A stretch of DNA of 64,000 nucleotides from positions 558,001-622,000 of the forward strand of contig SADC01000350.1 of the NCBI GenBank assembly GCA_004194705.1. The letters run 5' to 3'. The position numbers and the translations under genes were made by a program. Position 1 is the first letter of the stretch; every line of letters begins with the position of its first letter. A model generated the notes under the pieces. That model saw only the letters and a list, made by a program, of their open reading frames with translations, made no database searches and had not been told where the DNA came from. Below, piece by piece: positions 42,884 through 53,115 of this stretch. The stretch comes from Ditylenchus dipsaci (Eukaryota > Nematoda > Chromadorea > Rhabditida > Anguinidae).

Positions 42884-43560
42884 CAGTAGCGGACAAAAAA
42901 AATTGAACACATGGTTACATTTTATAAATCGTGAAAGTTTTGGAATTTTTCCTGCGTGTTGAAAGTTCTGTTAAAGGCAAAGATGTAGCATTTTTCTTCC
43001 TCTTTCAAATGCTTAGTTCAATTTTTTAATTGTTAGGCTTTGACATCGTTGTAAATTCATTTTTCTGATACGAGTCCATTTTATACCCGGACAAAAAAAA
43101 TTGAACAGGCAACCGCAATAAACAGAAACCGCAATAATCTCAGAAAATTCATTTATTTCACACTATTATTTCGTAGCCCTGTTTCTTAGCTACAATTTGG
43201 TGGGTCAAACTTCTATTTTTGATAATTATGGAAAAAGTTATGACCATCAACATAAAAGTGTCAATTTCTAGTCAAAATAAAGGAAAATCTAAGGAAAATG
43301 ACTGTTTAGCCACATAAATAATAGCTTTTCTCAAAGAAATGTCGGTGAAAATATGACATCCATTGCACCATTCGAAAGCTCTTTGATTTCTCTACAAAAT
43401 AACACGTCGATTGTTTTTTTAGAAAAAATACAGGGCTGAGAAACGGACAGTTGAAGTTAGACAAGACAAAAAACGCTAAAAATAAGGCAAAAAGACGGGT
43501 TTTTCACTTTTTGTAACTTCAACTGTCCGTTTCTCAGCCCTGTATTTTTTCTAAAAAAAA
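42884..43560. mobile_element. Tc1/mariner-like half element (copy A)
   Basis: Begins CAGTAGCGGACAAAAAAAAT after TA and runs to CTAAAAAAAACACT. It is nearly identical to the left part of 43845-45057, including the preceding GTCTCGCGAGAC flank. This marks a local duplication of about 600 bp. Confidence 0.8.
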
Positions 43561-43591
43561 CACTAAAAAAAGTCACTTTCGAGTGATTTGT

Positions 43592-43700
43592 GTCTAAGGT
43601 ATGTGGGTATGCGTATCTCAACTCCAAGCCCCCTGCGCCCCCGGAGGGGGCGCAGGGGGCTTGAGAGTTAGAGATGCGCGCACACACTTACCTTAGACAT
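43592..43700. mobile_element. GC-core foldback MITE, copy 6
   Basis: TCTAAGGTATGTGGGTATGC ... AAGCCCCCTGCGCCCCC / inverse ... ACACACTTACCTTAGA. Confidence 0.85.
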
Positions 43701-43844
43701 GATTCCGAGAAGTACTCTTGACCATAAAATGCATATAGAGTCTTTTTTTGCCACGGTCCAGTTGAAAAACATGGTAAACATAACATGAAAAACATAACAT
43801 GGATTGTCTCGCGAGTCCATCTGTCTCGCGAGACAAGGCAACTA

Positions 43845-45057
43845 CAGTAGCGGACAAAAAAAATTGAACACATGGTTACATTTTATAAATCGTGAAAGTT
43901 TTGGAATTTTTCCTGCGTGTTGAAAGTTCTGTTAAAGGCAAAGATGTAGCATTTTCTTCCTCTTTCAAATGCTTAGTTCAATTTTTTAATTGTTAGGCTT
44001 TGACATCGTTGTAAATTCATTTTTCTGATACGAGTCTATTTTATACCCGGACAAAAAAAATTGAACAGGCAATGATCACCAATAAATCAACAGATAAAAC
44101 CGCAATAATCTCAAAAAATTCATTTATTTCACACTAGTATTTCGTAGCCCTGTTTCTTAGCTACAATTTGGTGGGTCAAACTTCTATTTTTGATAATTAT
44201 GGAAAAAGTTATGACCATCAACATAAAAGTGTCAATTTCTAGTCAAAATAAAGGAAAATCTAAGGAAAATGACTGTTTAGCCACATAAATAATAGCTTTT
44301 CTCAAAAACATTTTGATGAAAAAATTACATTCAATACACCATTCGAAAGCTCTTTCATTTCTCTACAAAATGACACGTCGACTGTTTTTTTTAGAAAAAA
44401 TACAGGCTGAGAAACGGACAGTTGAAGTTACAAAAAGTGAAAAACCCGTCTTTTGCCTTATTTTTAGCGTTTTTTGTCTTGTCTAACTTCAACTGTCCGT
44501 TTCTCAGCCCTGTATTTTTTCTAAAAAAACAATCGACGTGTTATTTTGTAGAGAAATCAAAGAGCTTTCGAATGGTGCAATGGATGTCATATTTTCACCG
44601 ACATTTCTTTGAGAAAAGCTATTATTTATGTGGCTAAACAGTCATTTTCCTTAGATTTTCCTTTATTTGACTAGAAATTGACACTTTTATGTTGATGGTC
44701 ATAACTTTTTCCATAATTATCAAAAATAGAAGTTTGACCCACCAAATTGTAGCTAAGAAACAGGGCTACGAAATAATAGTGTGAAATAAATGAATTTTCT
44801 GAGATTATTGCGGTTTCTGTTTATTGCGGTTGCCTGTTCAATTTTTTTTGTCCGGGTATAAAATGGACTCGTATCAGAAAAATGAATTTACAACGATGTC
44901 AAAGCCTAACAATTAAAAATTGAACTAAGCATTTGAAAGAGGAAGAAAAATGCTACATCTTTGCCTTTAACAGAACTTTCAACACGCAGGAAAAATTCCA
45001 AAACTTTCACGATTTATAAAATGTAACCATGTGTTCAATTTTTTTTGTCCGCTACTG
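43845..45057. mobile_element. Tc1/mariner-like element with about 560-bp inverted repeats
   Basis: CAGTAGCGGACAAAAAAAAT and its inverse are flanked by TA (43843-43844 and 45058-45059). The arms fold back on each other over most of their length, and the centre is at about 44,450 (GAGAAACGGACAGTTGAAGT / inverse). There is no transposase ORF. A transcript across it would be a very long hairpin. Confidence 0.85.
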
Positions 45058-45059
45058 TA

Positions 45060-45190
45060 CGTCTCGCGAGACACCGACATGTCTCGCGAGACATTATGTT
45101 ATGTGACTCTGTCTCGCGAGACAAAAAAGTGTCTCGCGAGACTCTGGAGTAATTTTGTCTCGTGTCTCTTGTCTCGCGGGAGTCTGGGGA
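45060..45190. repeat. Array of palindromic GTCTCGCGAGAC
   Basis: Four or more copies of the 12-bp palindrome at irregular spacing. Further copies lie at 42843-42874, 43805-43835 and 45485-45535. 45191-45624 has no gene. Confidence 0.8.
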
Positions 45191-45624
45191 GGGCTTTACG
45201 AAAAAAAATTGTTACGAAAGTTCGCTGTTACGAAATTGTGCTGTTACGAAACTTCGTACAGCCGGTTATTCACACGTAAATGCGTGGATTTCTTTTTCTA
45301 CCTGATTCGACGATAAAAGTGTGGGAATTCCCACTCAAAAATACGTGGAAAAAATGCATGTTATTTCTCACGCTCTCTTTTACTACCGCCTCAGGAGCGG
45401 AAATTTTGTAGCCAACTTAGCTTAGCCAAGAGCAGGAGCGAAAATTTTGAAATGCCCAGCACTGCTCGGAGGCCAGCAAATTTGTCTCGCAATATAAAAA
45501 ATGTGTCTCGCAAGACCCTAGTATAATTTTATCTCGCGGGAGTCGGACGAGGACTATAGTAAGTCAACCATGCTCTACAAGGTGGCATTGTCAGAATTTT
45601 TGAATCGAATCATACAGTTCGATA

Positions 45625-46352
45625 GGCTAAATTTCGGTATACCCCCAACACTCAATTTCGGTATACCCCACCACTCAATTTCGGTATACCCCACCACTCA
45701 ATTTCGGTATACCCCCACCACTTTGTTAATAATTGGATGTTTCAGGCTATCTTTCTCAATGTCCCTTTCTCGAGAGTAGTAGTAGTAGGACTCGCAGGTC
45801 GTTCTAAGTGGTCTCTAAGTAGTAGAGAGTCGCAGGTCGTTCACATAAGTGCCCCCAGGTGACCAGGTAGTGTACCAAAGAAGCACTAATAACGAATGGT
45901 GTTAACTAGCTTCCTAAGAAGTGTTAGATGGTGATAACCAGGGCTTATTACTTGGAGATTATACCTGAAATTCCTATTCTTGAAACAGAACCCATTCAGG
46001 ATGGGTACATAGTATATACCTGGCTAAATTTCGGTATACCCCCACTACTCAATTTCGGTATACCCCCACCACTCAATTTCGGTATACCACAGCACTCTAA
46101 TTTACTTTCTATATAAAACTGTACAATTTGGAACAACCTGAAACATCCAATTATTAACAGACTGGTGGGGTATACCGAAATTGAGTGGTGGGGGTATACC
46201 GAAATTGAGTGGTGGGGGTATACCGAAATTGAGTGGTGGAGGTATACCGAAATTGAGTGGTGGGGTACACCGAAATTGAGTGGTGGGGGTATACCGAAAT
46301 TGAGTGGTGGGGTATACCGAAATTGATTGGTGGGGTATACCGAAATTGTACC
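45625..46352. mobile_element. Array-ended element with AATTTCGGTATACCCC units, 8-bp TSD
   Basis: Left end GGCTAAATTTCGGTATACCC, right end inverted GGTACAATTTCGGTATACC. GTTCGATA flanks both sides (45617-45624 and 46353-46360). CCACTCAATTTCGGTATACC units form the left array (45628-45715), an internal same-orientation block (46025-46090) and the inverted right array (46165-46350). Confidence 0.9.
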
Positions 46353-46360
46353 GTTCGATA

Positions 46361-46722
46361 TGTTCCTTGCAAGTGATTTGTGCTGTTTTCTTAGACTCAG
46401 CTACCTCTATCTAGGAGCCGTCAGTCAGCCGTCCTATATTTCTTAAATGACGCCGGCCGGCCACCATAACTATAAAAATTTTGGGCAGGCTAGTCGTCCG
46501 CCTCGTTTACCAACTGTCATCTTTCTAGTCCCGCTGGAACGGAGAACGGCGCGGAAGTAGCACATCTGCACGCAGACCGCATTGCGGATGCATTATGATT
46601 ACCGTAATGCGGGTTCGGTGCGGATACGAACGGGAAAGGGATGATTTTACACGTAGTGGTATATAGTTAACAACCCTATTAGATAAACCGAACGTGCCTT
46701 TTTTAGAAATATTAATTTTCAG
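46361..46722. other. No gene seen
   Basis: Short GC-rich fragment with GCCGGCCGGCC words (46452-46463) upstream of the first mini-ARS2 copy. From 46674 onward the sequence is duplicated at 50041. Confidence 0.5.
46711..46722 (+). promoter_or_regulatory. Splice acceptor directly before the mini-ARS2 ATG
   Basis: ATTAATTTTCAG abuts the ATG at 46723 (and in copy 2 at 50090). It could be a spliced-leader trans-splice site, as common in nematodes, or the 3' end of an intron after an unseen non-coding exon. Confidence 0.5.
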
Positions 46723-48725
46723 ATGCCAGAAAACGACGAAGATTTCGAAAGAGTCAGCCAGAACCGTGATAAATTTGCCAGGTAATTGTCCGCAGCTAGG
46801 AGGATTAAATTCGAATGTTTTACAGAGAACGTGTTTACAGAGGTCGAATTCGTGGGCGAGGAACTTTTAACATGGACACGTAAGTTTATAGCATTTGGCA
46901 GTCTTTGAAGTTTAAAAGCTATCCATAGTGCACACGTTTATCCCAGCATTGTTTTCTTTTTTAGGCCACGTCGTGACTGTCTCAATGCCATGATGAGTGA
47001 GAAGCAAGAGTGTGAAATTTTCTTTCAGACACACAAAGACGAAGAATGGTATATAGGCTTAGCCCAAAGTGATTGCAATATATAATTTGGATTGCAGGTT
47101 CCGATTGAAGTATCACCCTAAGGAATCGGTGGCGATAAAAGAAGAGCATGGAGTCTTGGAAACAGACCTGGAGAAACTTGGCAAAAGAGATGAAGAGAAG
47201 TATGGGGGTTTTTAATGTTAACTTCTACTGACTCTAATTTTTTCAAGGGCTGTTGAGGAATTTATCGCTGCAAATTGTGTGGAGCTTGCTAAAGACAGAT
47301 GGTTGTGCCCGCTTTCGGGGAAAAATTCAAGGGTCCAGAGTTCATTCGAAAGTAATTTTTACTGTAGTTTACCGACTCGATTTTTTGCATATTATTGTAA
47401 ACCGGCATACTTATTTCTAAAAATCTTTAGGCATCTGCAGTCGAAGCATCAGGTAACCTTACTTAAAAGCAGTTTCAGAATATAAAATGCGTATATGTAG
47501 GATAAACTCGATGAAGTCCGACATGAGGTAGTCACAATTCAATATTTGTTCCTTTATGCTCCTCAACAAATGTTGGGAAGCTGTGTGATGTATTTATTTT
47601 AGGTCCTTTACTTCAACAACTACTTGGTTGATGTGCTTCGTCGTCGAAACTCCGAATCAAAAACTCTGTATTCAATGCCTACGCTTCAAAATCCTGGGAA
47701 TTTCGACCCTATGCGAAATCCTGGGAATTTCGATCCGATGCAAAATGTTGGGATTTTCGATCCGATGCAAAATCCTGGGAATTTCGACCCGATCCGAGTT
47801 CCCAGCAGTTTTAACCCGATCTCGAATTCTGGCAATTTCAATGCAGTGCCGTTTCAACAAGCAGTAATCAAACAGGAAGACTGTAGACCGCCAGAATTCG
47901 AAATCGAGAACGGTAATTAGATTTCTCGTAATAATTACAGCGGCTCTGCATGTGCCTGAAAATAATGTTCCGTGGTCCTCCCTGTTTTTTGCGAAAATTT
48001 CAATTTGTGTGTTGGTATGTCAAGCTGATTTTTTCAAAATTGTTGGAGGCTACTAATGCTTTTTAATGCTTTTAAAAACATGCATTTGGAAGGCTACCTT
48101 ATGATTGCATACCGTATATCTTTTAATGAGGCCCTACCTCTTGAGATTTTTTTGAAAAATAAGGCCCCACCTCAGATAAGGCCTAAAAGGCATCTTCTAA
48201 TAAGACCCCACCTTCTAATAAGGCCCCACCTCCAAAGAGGGGTTGAAAAATAAGGCTTGATGGGTCCTTATTAGAAGGTATACGGTATATTGTAATCTTA
48301 TTCATGGGTTGCCGCTGTGAATTTTTCAGTGTGAAGCATCAGGGAAGTCGCAGGTTTAACACAATAGACTCTGAAACTCAAGCAATTTTAATAAAGCCTA
48401 TTAATAGGGGTTTTTTTTGAGAGTACTAAAAAATAAAAGAAATCGCTCCTGAAACAATAGAGGACAAAGGCATATTTTTTTCGGCATCCGTTTGAAACCT
48501 TAAAGAGACAATATAGCTACTGACTACAAAGCGGTGTTTCCAGCTCACGGAAGAAGTAGATACTGGCAAGGCAATGATTTTGGTGGTAATATTCGCAATT
48601 CAGTCCATACTGGTGGACGTGGCATAATGACTGGTTATCGAGAATCCAACAAGAGAAAGTACTTTGATCCTAATAGCGATGTCCCAAGAGATCCTCGGCA
48701 GCAAAAGTCTTATAGAGATCTTGAT
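46723..48725 (+). CDS. Mini-ARS2/SERRATE copy 1, one-base lesion in exon 5
   Basis: ARS2 links the nuclear cap-binding complex to RNA processing. Exons: 46723-46781, 46826-46879, 46965-47048, 47098-47199, 47248-47351, 47431-47452, 47501-47527, 47603-47912, 48544-48725. Segments: acidic/basic start ([20 protein letters not shown]), an arginine-rich piece, [17 protein letters not shown] (the ARS2 N-terminal motif), then directly [24 protein letters not shown] (zinc finger), [27 protein letters not shown], nine-residue repeats with NPGNFDPM, and DPRQQKSYRDLD near the C-terminus. The roughly 500 residues containing the RRM and central helical domain are missing. Exon 5 has 104 nt where 105 keep the frame: an A-run at 47321-47325 is one short, so as written the protein shifts frame in the finger. 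No convincing last exon was found (51482-51502 supplies it in copy 2). Confidence 0.85.
48112..48285. mobile_element. CCGTAT-type MITE in copy 1 intron
   Basis: CCGTATATCTTTTAATGAGG and inverse, TA-flanked (48110-48111 and 48286-48287), with AATAAGGCCCCACCT words inside. Absent from the equivalent intron of copy 2 (51225-51274), so it arrived after the duplication or the intron was replaced. Confidence 0.8.
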
Positions 48726-48968
48726 GTAAGTTTATTCTAATATTGAGTTCCACGATATTAGGGTTGGAACGAATTTCTTTAAAAGGAAGAGTAGAGAAAG
48801 TACATAATTTTTTTATCAAAATATTGCCCCTCTTTTTGAACTGTGCCTATATGTAGACTAGGATAATTTGAATTTGACTTTTGCTTCGTTCCATTGTAAA
48901 GCAATGGACAGGATTTAAAGCGGTCCTTTATCCAAAACTTACAAATCTTCTGCGAATGGCCTCAAGTA

Positions 48969-49324
48969 CAGGGTGTTTCAAGAATTTCGAACACTTTTTA
49001 ATTGCCATAACATTTTTTGTGAACCGAATTTTCTAATTCTGTAAACGCAGATCGACTCACAATTGAAAAGAAATTTTTTTGGTATGTAAAGTCAAAAACA
49101 CGATTTTCGCTTGGTCCCCCCTGTGTTTCGGGTCCTGGACTATGGTAGTCTCTATATGGGCAAGGCCTAAGCCAGAGGGGGACCAAGCTAAAATCGTGTT
49201 TTTGACTTCATATACCAAAAATTGCTTTTTAATTCTGAGTCAATCTGCGTTTTCAGAATTCGAAAATTCGGTCTACAAAAAGTTATGGCGATTTGAAAGT
49301 GTTCGAAATTCTTGAAACACCCTG
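48969..49324. mobile_element. mariner-type MITE, ends CAGGGTGTTTC
   Basis: CAGGGTGTTTCAAGAATTTC and inverse, TA-flanked (48967-48968 and 49325-49326). Internal GTCAAAAACACGATTTT also pairs with its inverse. Confidence 0.8.
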
Positions 49325-49430
49325 TAAATCTCAAATTTCAGTTTATTTCATGAATACGGAGACATCAAGGCAGTGTTCTGTGTATTTGTATTTTAGTAAA
49401 GAGTAAAAACCGTTCATGTAAAGGGTCATA

Positions 49431-49811
49431 CAGGCTGTATCCAGAAATTTTAGCTCTTAGCTGAATGACCTAACTTTCTTCTAGCTTCATTTTTGAAATT
49501 CTGTTTTCGCTATTCGAATATTTAATATTTTCAACGTTTCCTTAGTATGTAATGTTAGAAACACGAGTTTTGCTTAGTCCCTCCTGTATTTTCGGATATT
49601 TTTTCACTACCGATACAGATGCCACCTTTTCCTTTTTCACGTCTACAAACCAGGACTCAAACCACAGGGGACCAAGCTGAAGTAGCATTTTTGACATTAC
49701 ATACTAAATAAATTTTGTCAGTGAGAGAAATCGAATAGCAAAACAGGATTTCAACAATCGATTTGCAAAAAGATTTACGGCTATTTTAAAGAGCTAAAAT
49801 TTCGGCGCCTG
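49431..49811. mobile_element. mariner-type MITE, ends CAGGCTGTATC
   Basis: CAGGCTGTATCCAGAAATTT and a looser inverse (AAATTTCGGCGCCTG), TA-flanked (49429-49430 and 49812-49813). Confidence 0.7.
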
Positions 49812-49819
49812 TATAGAAT

Positions 49820-50040
49820 GCCACCCATCCCCCCACAAGATGTTCGTGTCGGCTTTGACATATTCTGTGCGCTTGCTTTTCGGACGACCCTCACGAAGCC
49901 GCAAGCCACGCTTGCAGTCCTGGTAGTGAAACGGCCCCGGTAGTGAAACGGCCCCGGTAGTGAAACGGCCTGGTAGTGAACTGTCCTGGTAGTGAAACGT
50001 CGCGCACCCGTTTTTCGCTTCGCCTTTTATATTAAACAAA
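49820..50040 (-). other. GGTAGTGAAACGGCC array with a coding-looking stretch
   Basis: Tandem CCGGTAGTGAAACGGCC words (49920-49998) are preceded by sequence that on the minus strand reads LRLREGRPKSKRTEYVKADT and NILWGDGW. It is unrecognised. It ends exactly where the ARS2 duplication begins (50041). Confidence 0.35.
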
Positions 50041-50089
50041 CCCTATTAGATAAACCGAACGTGCCTTTTTTAGAAATATTAATTTTCAG

Positions 50090-51502
50090 ATGCCAGAAAA
50101 CGACGAAGATTTCGAAAGAGTCAGCCAGAACCGTGATAAATTTGCCAGGTAATTGTCCGCAGCTAGGAGGATTAAATTCGAATGTTTTACAGAGAACGTG
50201 TTTACAGAGGTCGAATTCGTGGGCGAGGAACTTTTAACATGGACACGTAAGTTTATAGCATTTGGCAGTCTTTGAAGTTTAAAAGCTATCCATAGTGCAC
50301 ACGTTTATCCCAGCATTGTTTTCTTTTTTAGGCCACGTCGTGACTGTCTCAATGCCATGATGAGTGAGAAGCAAGAGTGTGAAATTTTCTTTCAGACACA
50401 CAAAGACGAAGAATGGTATATAGGCTTAGCCCAAAGTGATTGCAATATATAATTTGGATTGCAGGTTCCGATTGAAGTATCACCCTAAGGAATCGGTGGC
50501 GATAAAAGAAGAGCATGGAGTCTTGGAAACAGACCTGGAGAAACTTGGCAAAAGAGATGAAGAGAAGTATGGGGGTTTTTAATGTTAACTTCTACTGACT
50601 CTAATTTTTTCAAGGGCTGTTGAGGAATTTATCGCTGCAAATTGTGTGGAGCTTGCTAAAGACAGATGGTTGTGCCCGCTTTCGGGGAAAAAATTCAAGG
50701 TCCAGAGTTCATTCGAAAGTAATTTTTACTGTAGTTTACCGACTCGATTTTTGCATATTATTGTAAACCGGCATACTTATTTCTAAAAATCTTTAGGCAT
50801 CTGCAGTCGAAGCATCAGGTAACCTTACTTAAAAGCAGTTTCAGAATATAAAATGCGTATATGTAGGATAAACTCGATGAAGTCCGACATGAGGTAGTCA
50901 CAATTCAATATTTGTTCCTTTATGCTCCTCAACAAATGTTGGGAAGCTGTGTGATGTATTTATTTTAGGTCCTTTACTTCAACAACTACTTGGTTGATGT
51001 GCTTCGTCGTCGAAACTCCGAATCAAAAACTCTGTATTCAATGCCTACGCTTCAAAATCCTGGGAATTTCGACCCTATGCGAAATCCTGGGAATTTCGAT
51101 CCGATGCAAAATGTTGGGATTTTCGATCCGATGCAAAATCCTGGGAATTTCGACCCAATGCCGTTGCAACAAGTTGTTATTGGACGGCGAGACTGTAAAT
51201 CGCAAGAATTCGTAAACAGGAGTGGTAACTATTTTTACTGGAAAAAGCTGTTTATTTTGATGAGGTTTATCTAGCTTACGGAAGAATTGGAAACTGGCAG
51301 GGCGATTCAATCCATGCTGATGGCCGTGGCTTTATAACTGGTTATCGAGATTCCAACGAGCAAAATTACTTTGATGCAGATTACGATGTCCCAAAAGATC
51401 CTCGTCAGCAAACATCGTATAGAGACCTGGATGTAAGTTACTCTTTTTGCTGACTTTTGTGGTTATCAAAATATCTTTCAGGCAGTGGATGAGATTTTTT
51501 GA
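50090..51502 (+). CDS. Mini-ARS2/SERRATE copy 2, different one-base lesion
   Basis: Exons: 50090-50148, 50193-50246, 50332-50415, 50465-50566, 50615-50718, 50797-50818, 50867-50893, 50969-51224, 51275-51432, 51482-51502. It is almost identical to copy 1 through the first three [12 protein letters not shown] repeats and then diverges to [25 protein letters not shown] and [16 protein letters not shown], ending AVDEIF-stop. The final exon keeps the conserved acidic-aromatic end of ARS2 (family end DDVDFF). Exon 5 also has 104 nt, but here the A-run is full (50688-50693) and one G is missing (GG at 50699-50700). Taking the better base at each site from the two copies would give the family motif KKFKGPEFIRKH. 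The central ARS2 domains are missing, as in copy 1. Whether the gene is active depends on whether this lesion is real. Confidence 0.87.
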
Positions 51503-51840
51503 AGCGTAGTTGGTCTTTCTGTTAAGATGATTGTTTTGCGTTTATTGAATTTCAATTGCTTCTGGTTATGTGAGGAAGTTTCATGTTATGTCGTTCCGTT
51601 GATAAAATTTCTCTATTACCTGTTTTGTGCTTTTTTGACCACGGTGTTTCAAACACGTTGAGTGGCGGAATCGGTTTTTTTCTTGTCGACGCAAGAAATT
51701 CGCAATCCTATAAATCGCAAATGATTCGATTTTTGGGGTGTGTTCTCAAATTTCTGAGCTTTGTATACTTGTTTGTAACCTATGCTTTAAGTGGGAGGAT
51801 AGTTTTATATAGGCATCGCTCAGGGTCGAAGATTCAAATT
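51503..51840. other. No further gene seen after mini-ARS2
   Basis: AT-rich 3' region of copy 2. 51796-51833 has a fragment of the ACGCATCGCC-type MITE end (TATATAGGCATCGCTCAGG). Confidence 0.5.
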
Positions 51841-52018
51841 AGGGCTGATCGCGGCTATCCGCAGCCGCGTTGCGGCTAGCCGCCCTAATTTTCGGCAGAT
51901 AGCCGCAGCCGCTAAGCCGCAGCAACATTTTTGAAATAGCCGCAAGCCGCAGCCGCAATTTGTTTTGTTCAAAAAGCCGCAGCCGCACAGCCGCAAATAT
52001 CAAAACGATCAGCCCTAG
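51841..52018. mobile_element. hAT MITE with AGCCGCAGCCGC arrays, 8-bp TSD
   Basis: AGGGCTGATCG and inverse CGATCAGCCCT ends. Flanks TTCAAATT (51833-51840) and TTCAAATC (52019-52026) match at 7 of 8. It is an internally deleted relative of the hAT relic at 36053-37083. Confidence 0.85.
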
Positions 52019-52691
52019 TTCAAATCCCCCTAGGTGTGCACATTTTGTTTATTTTTTGTGAAGTTCACTGGCTACTAGGGCCAAAAACTATCGAGGAATC
52101 ATTTTGTATTATTTCCAGCATTTCTTTACTGTCAGCAAATGCCCTACTTTCGAGATTTCATGCGAATGACATCTCTGTGTAAGATGGCATGGAATTTGTG
52201 ATCGTTGGATGTTTTTCGAATTCCAAAAAAGCCTAGAGTATTGGTTACATTTTAGTGCATGAAACGTGTGACTTGTAGGAAAAGTCAGAAAATATTAATC
52301 AAAACTGTCAAAGAAAAACTGAAAACCCATCGACTTTGTGAACTTTAGCCTGTTTTAGCCTATAAATAGGGTGAGTAGACGTTTGGCTACAAATGTAACA
52401 TTTTTGGCGTTCTGCCCTATGTTCTGTTTAAGCCACTTAGGCTTATTTTTTCGGCTGACATCAGACTGAGCCTTTCAAAGTTCATTTTGTTGACAACTCA
52501 GCCTTTTGACAACTCAGCCTTTTGACAACTCAGACTTTTGACAATTCGGCTTTTTCAAATTCAAATTTTTGATTATCGTGTCGAAACAACATTGTAATTT
52601 TTGACAACTCATCCGTATTTAGATTCGTATTGTTGTATATTCTTACTTATTAGCACCCATATATCTTTTCGGATGTATCTTCACTCTATAC

Positions 52692-52925
52692 CAGTGTTTT
52701 CAAAAATGAGAATACAGAATGAGAATGAGAATTTCTCATAATTCAGTTTTTTCATGAAAAATGCCAAATCTGATATAGATGATCTATACTTAGAATTAAA
52801 AAGTAGATATAGGTCATCCATATCAGATCTGGCATTTTTCCATGAAAAAATTGAGTTATGAGCAATTCTCATTCTGACAATTCTCATTCTCATTCTGTAT
52901 TCTCATTCTCATTTTTGAAAACACT
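52692..52925. mobile_element. hAT-type hairpin MITE with GAGAATGAGAAT words
   Basis: Ends CAGTGTTTTCAAAAATGAGA and inverse. The arms fold over about 105 bp, including ATATCAGATCTGGCATTTTT / inverse. Flanking octamers CTCTATAC and CTCTTACT are poor matches. Confidence 0.75.
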
Positions 52926-52974
52926 GCTCTTACTATATGTATATGCTATACTATATGTATATGGCCATTGGTTG

Positions 52975-53115
52975 GAGCTTCGAACCAGCAACCTTGGTGA
53001 TGAGTATATGGACCTCTTCACCAATCAAACACTCGAAATTATAATGAAAAATAAGGTATGCGCCCAGGTGGATTTGAACCAGCAACCTCTGCATCACCCC
53101 TTAGAATCGCTCAGA
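52975..53115 (-). repeat. Dimeric tRNA-like SINE on the minus strand
   Basis: Inverse B boxes GGATTTGAACC and CTTCGAACC, each preceded by AGCAACCT. This is the same dimer as 3498-3703 and 38931-39150. Confidence 0.6.

Noticed and set aside
47628..47867. 79-codon alternative-frame ORF over mini-ARS2 exon 8
   Set aside because: A +1 shadow of the NPGNFDPM repeats. It becomes the literal frame only because of the one-base lesion in exon 5.
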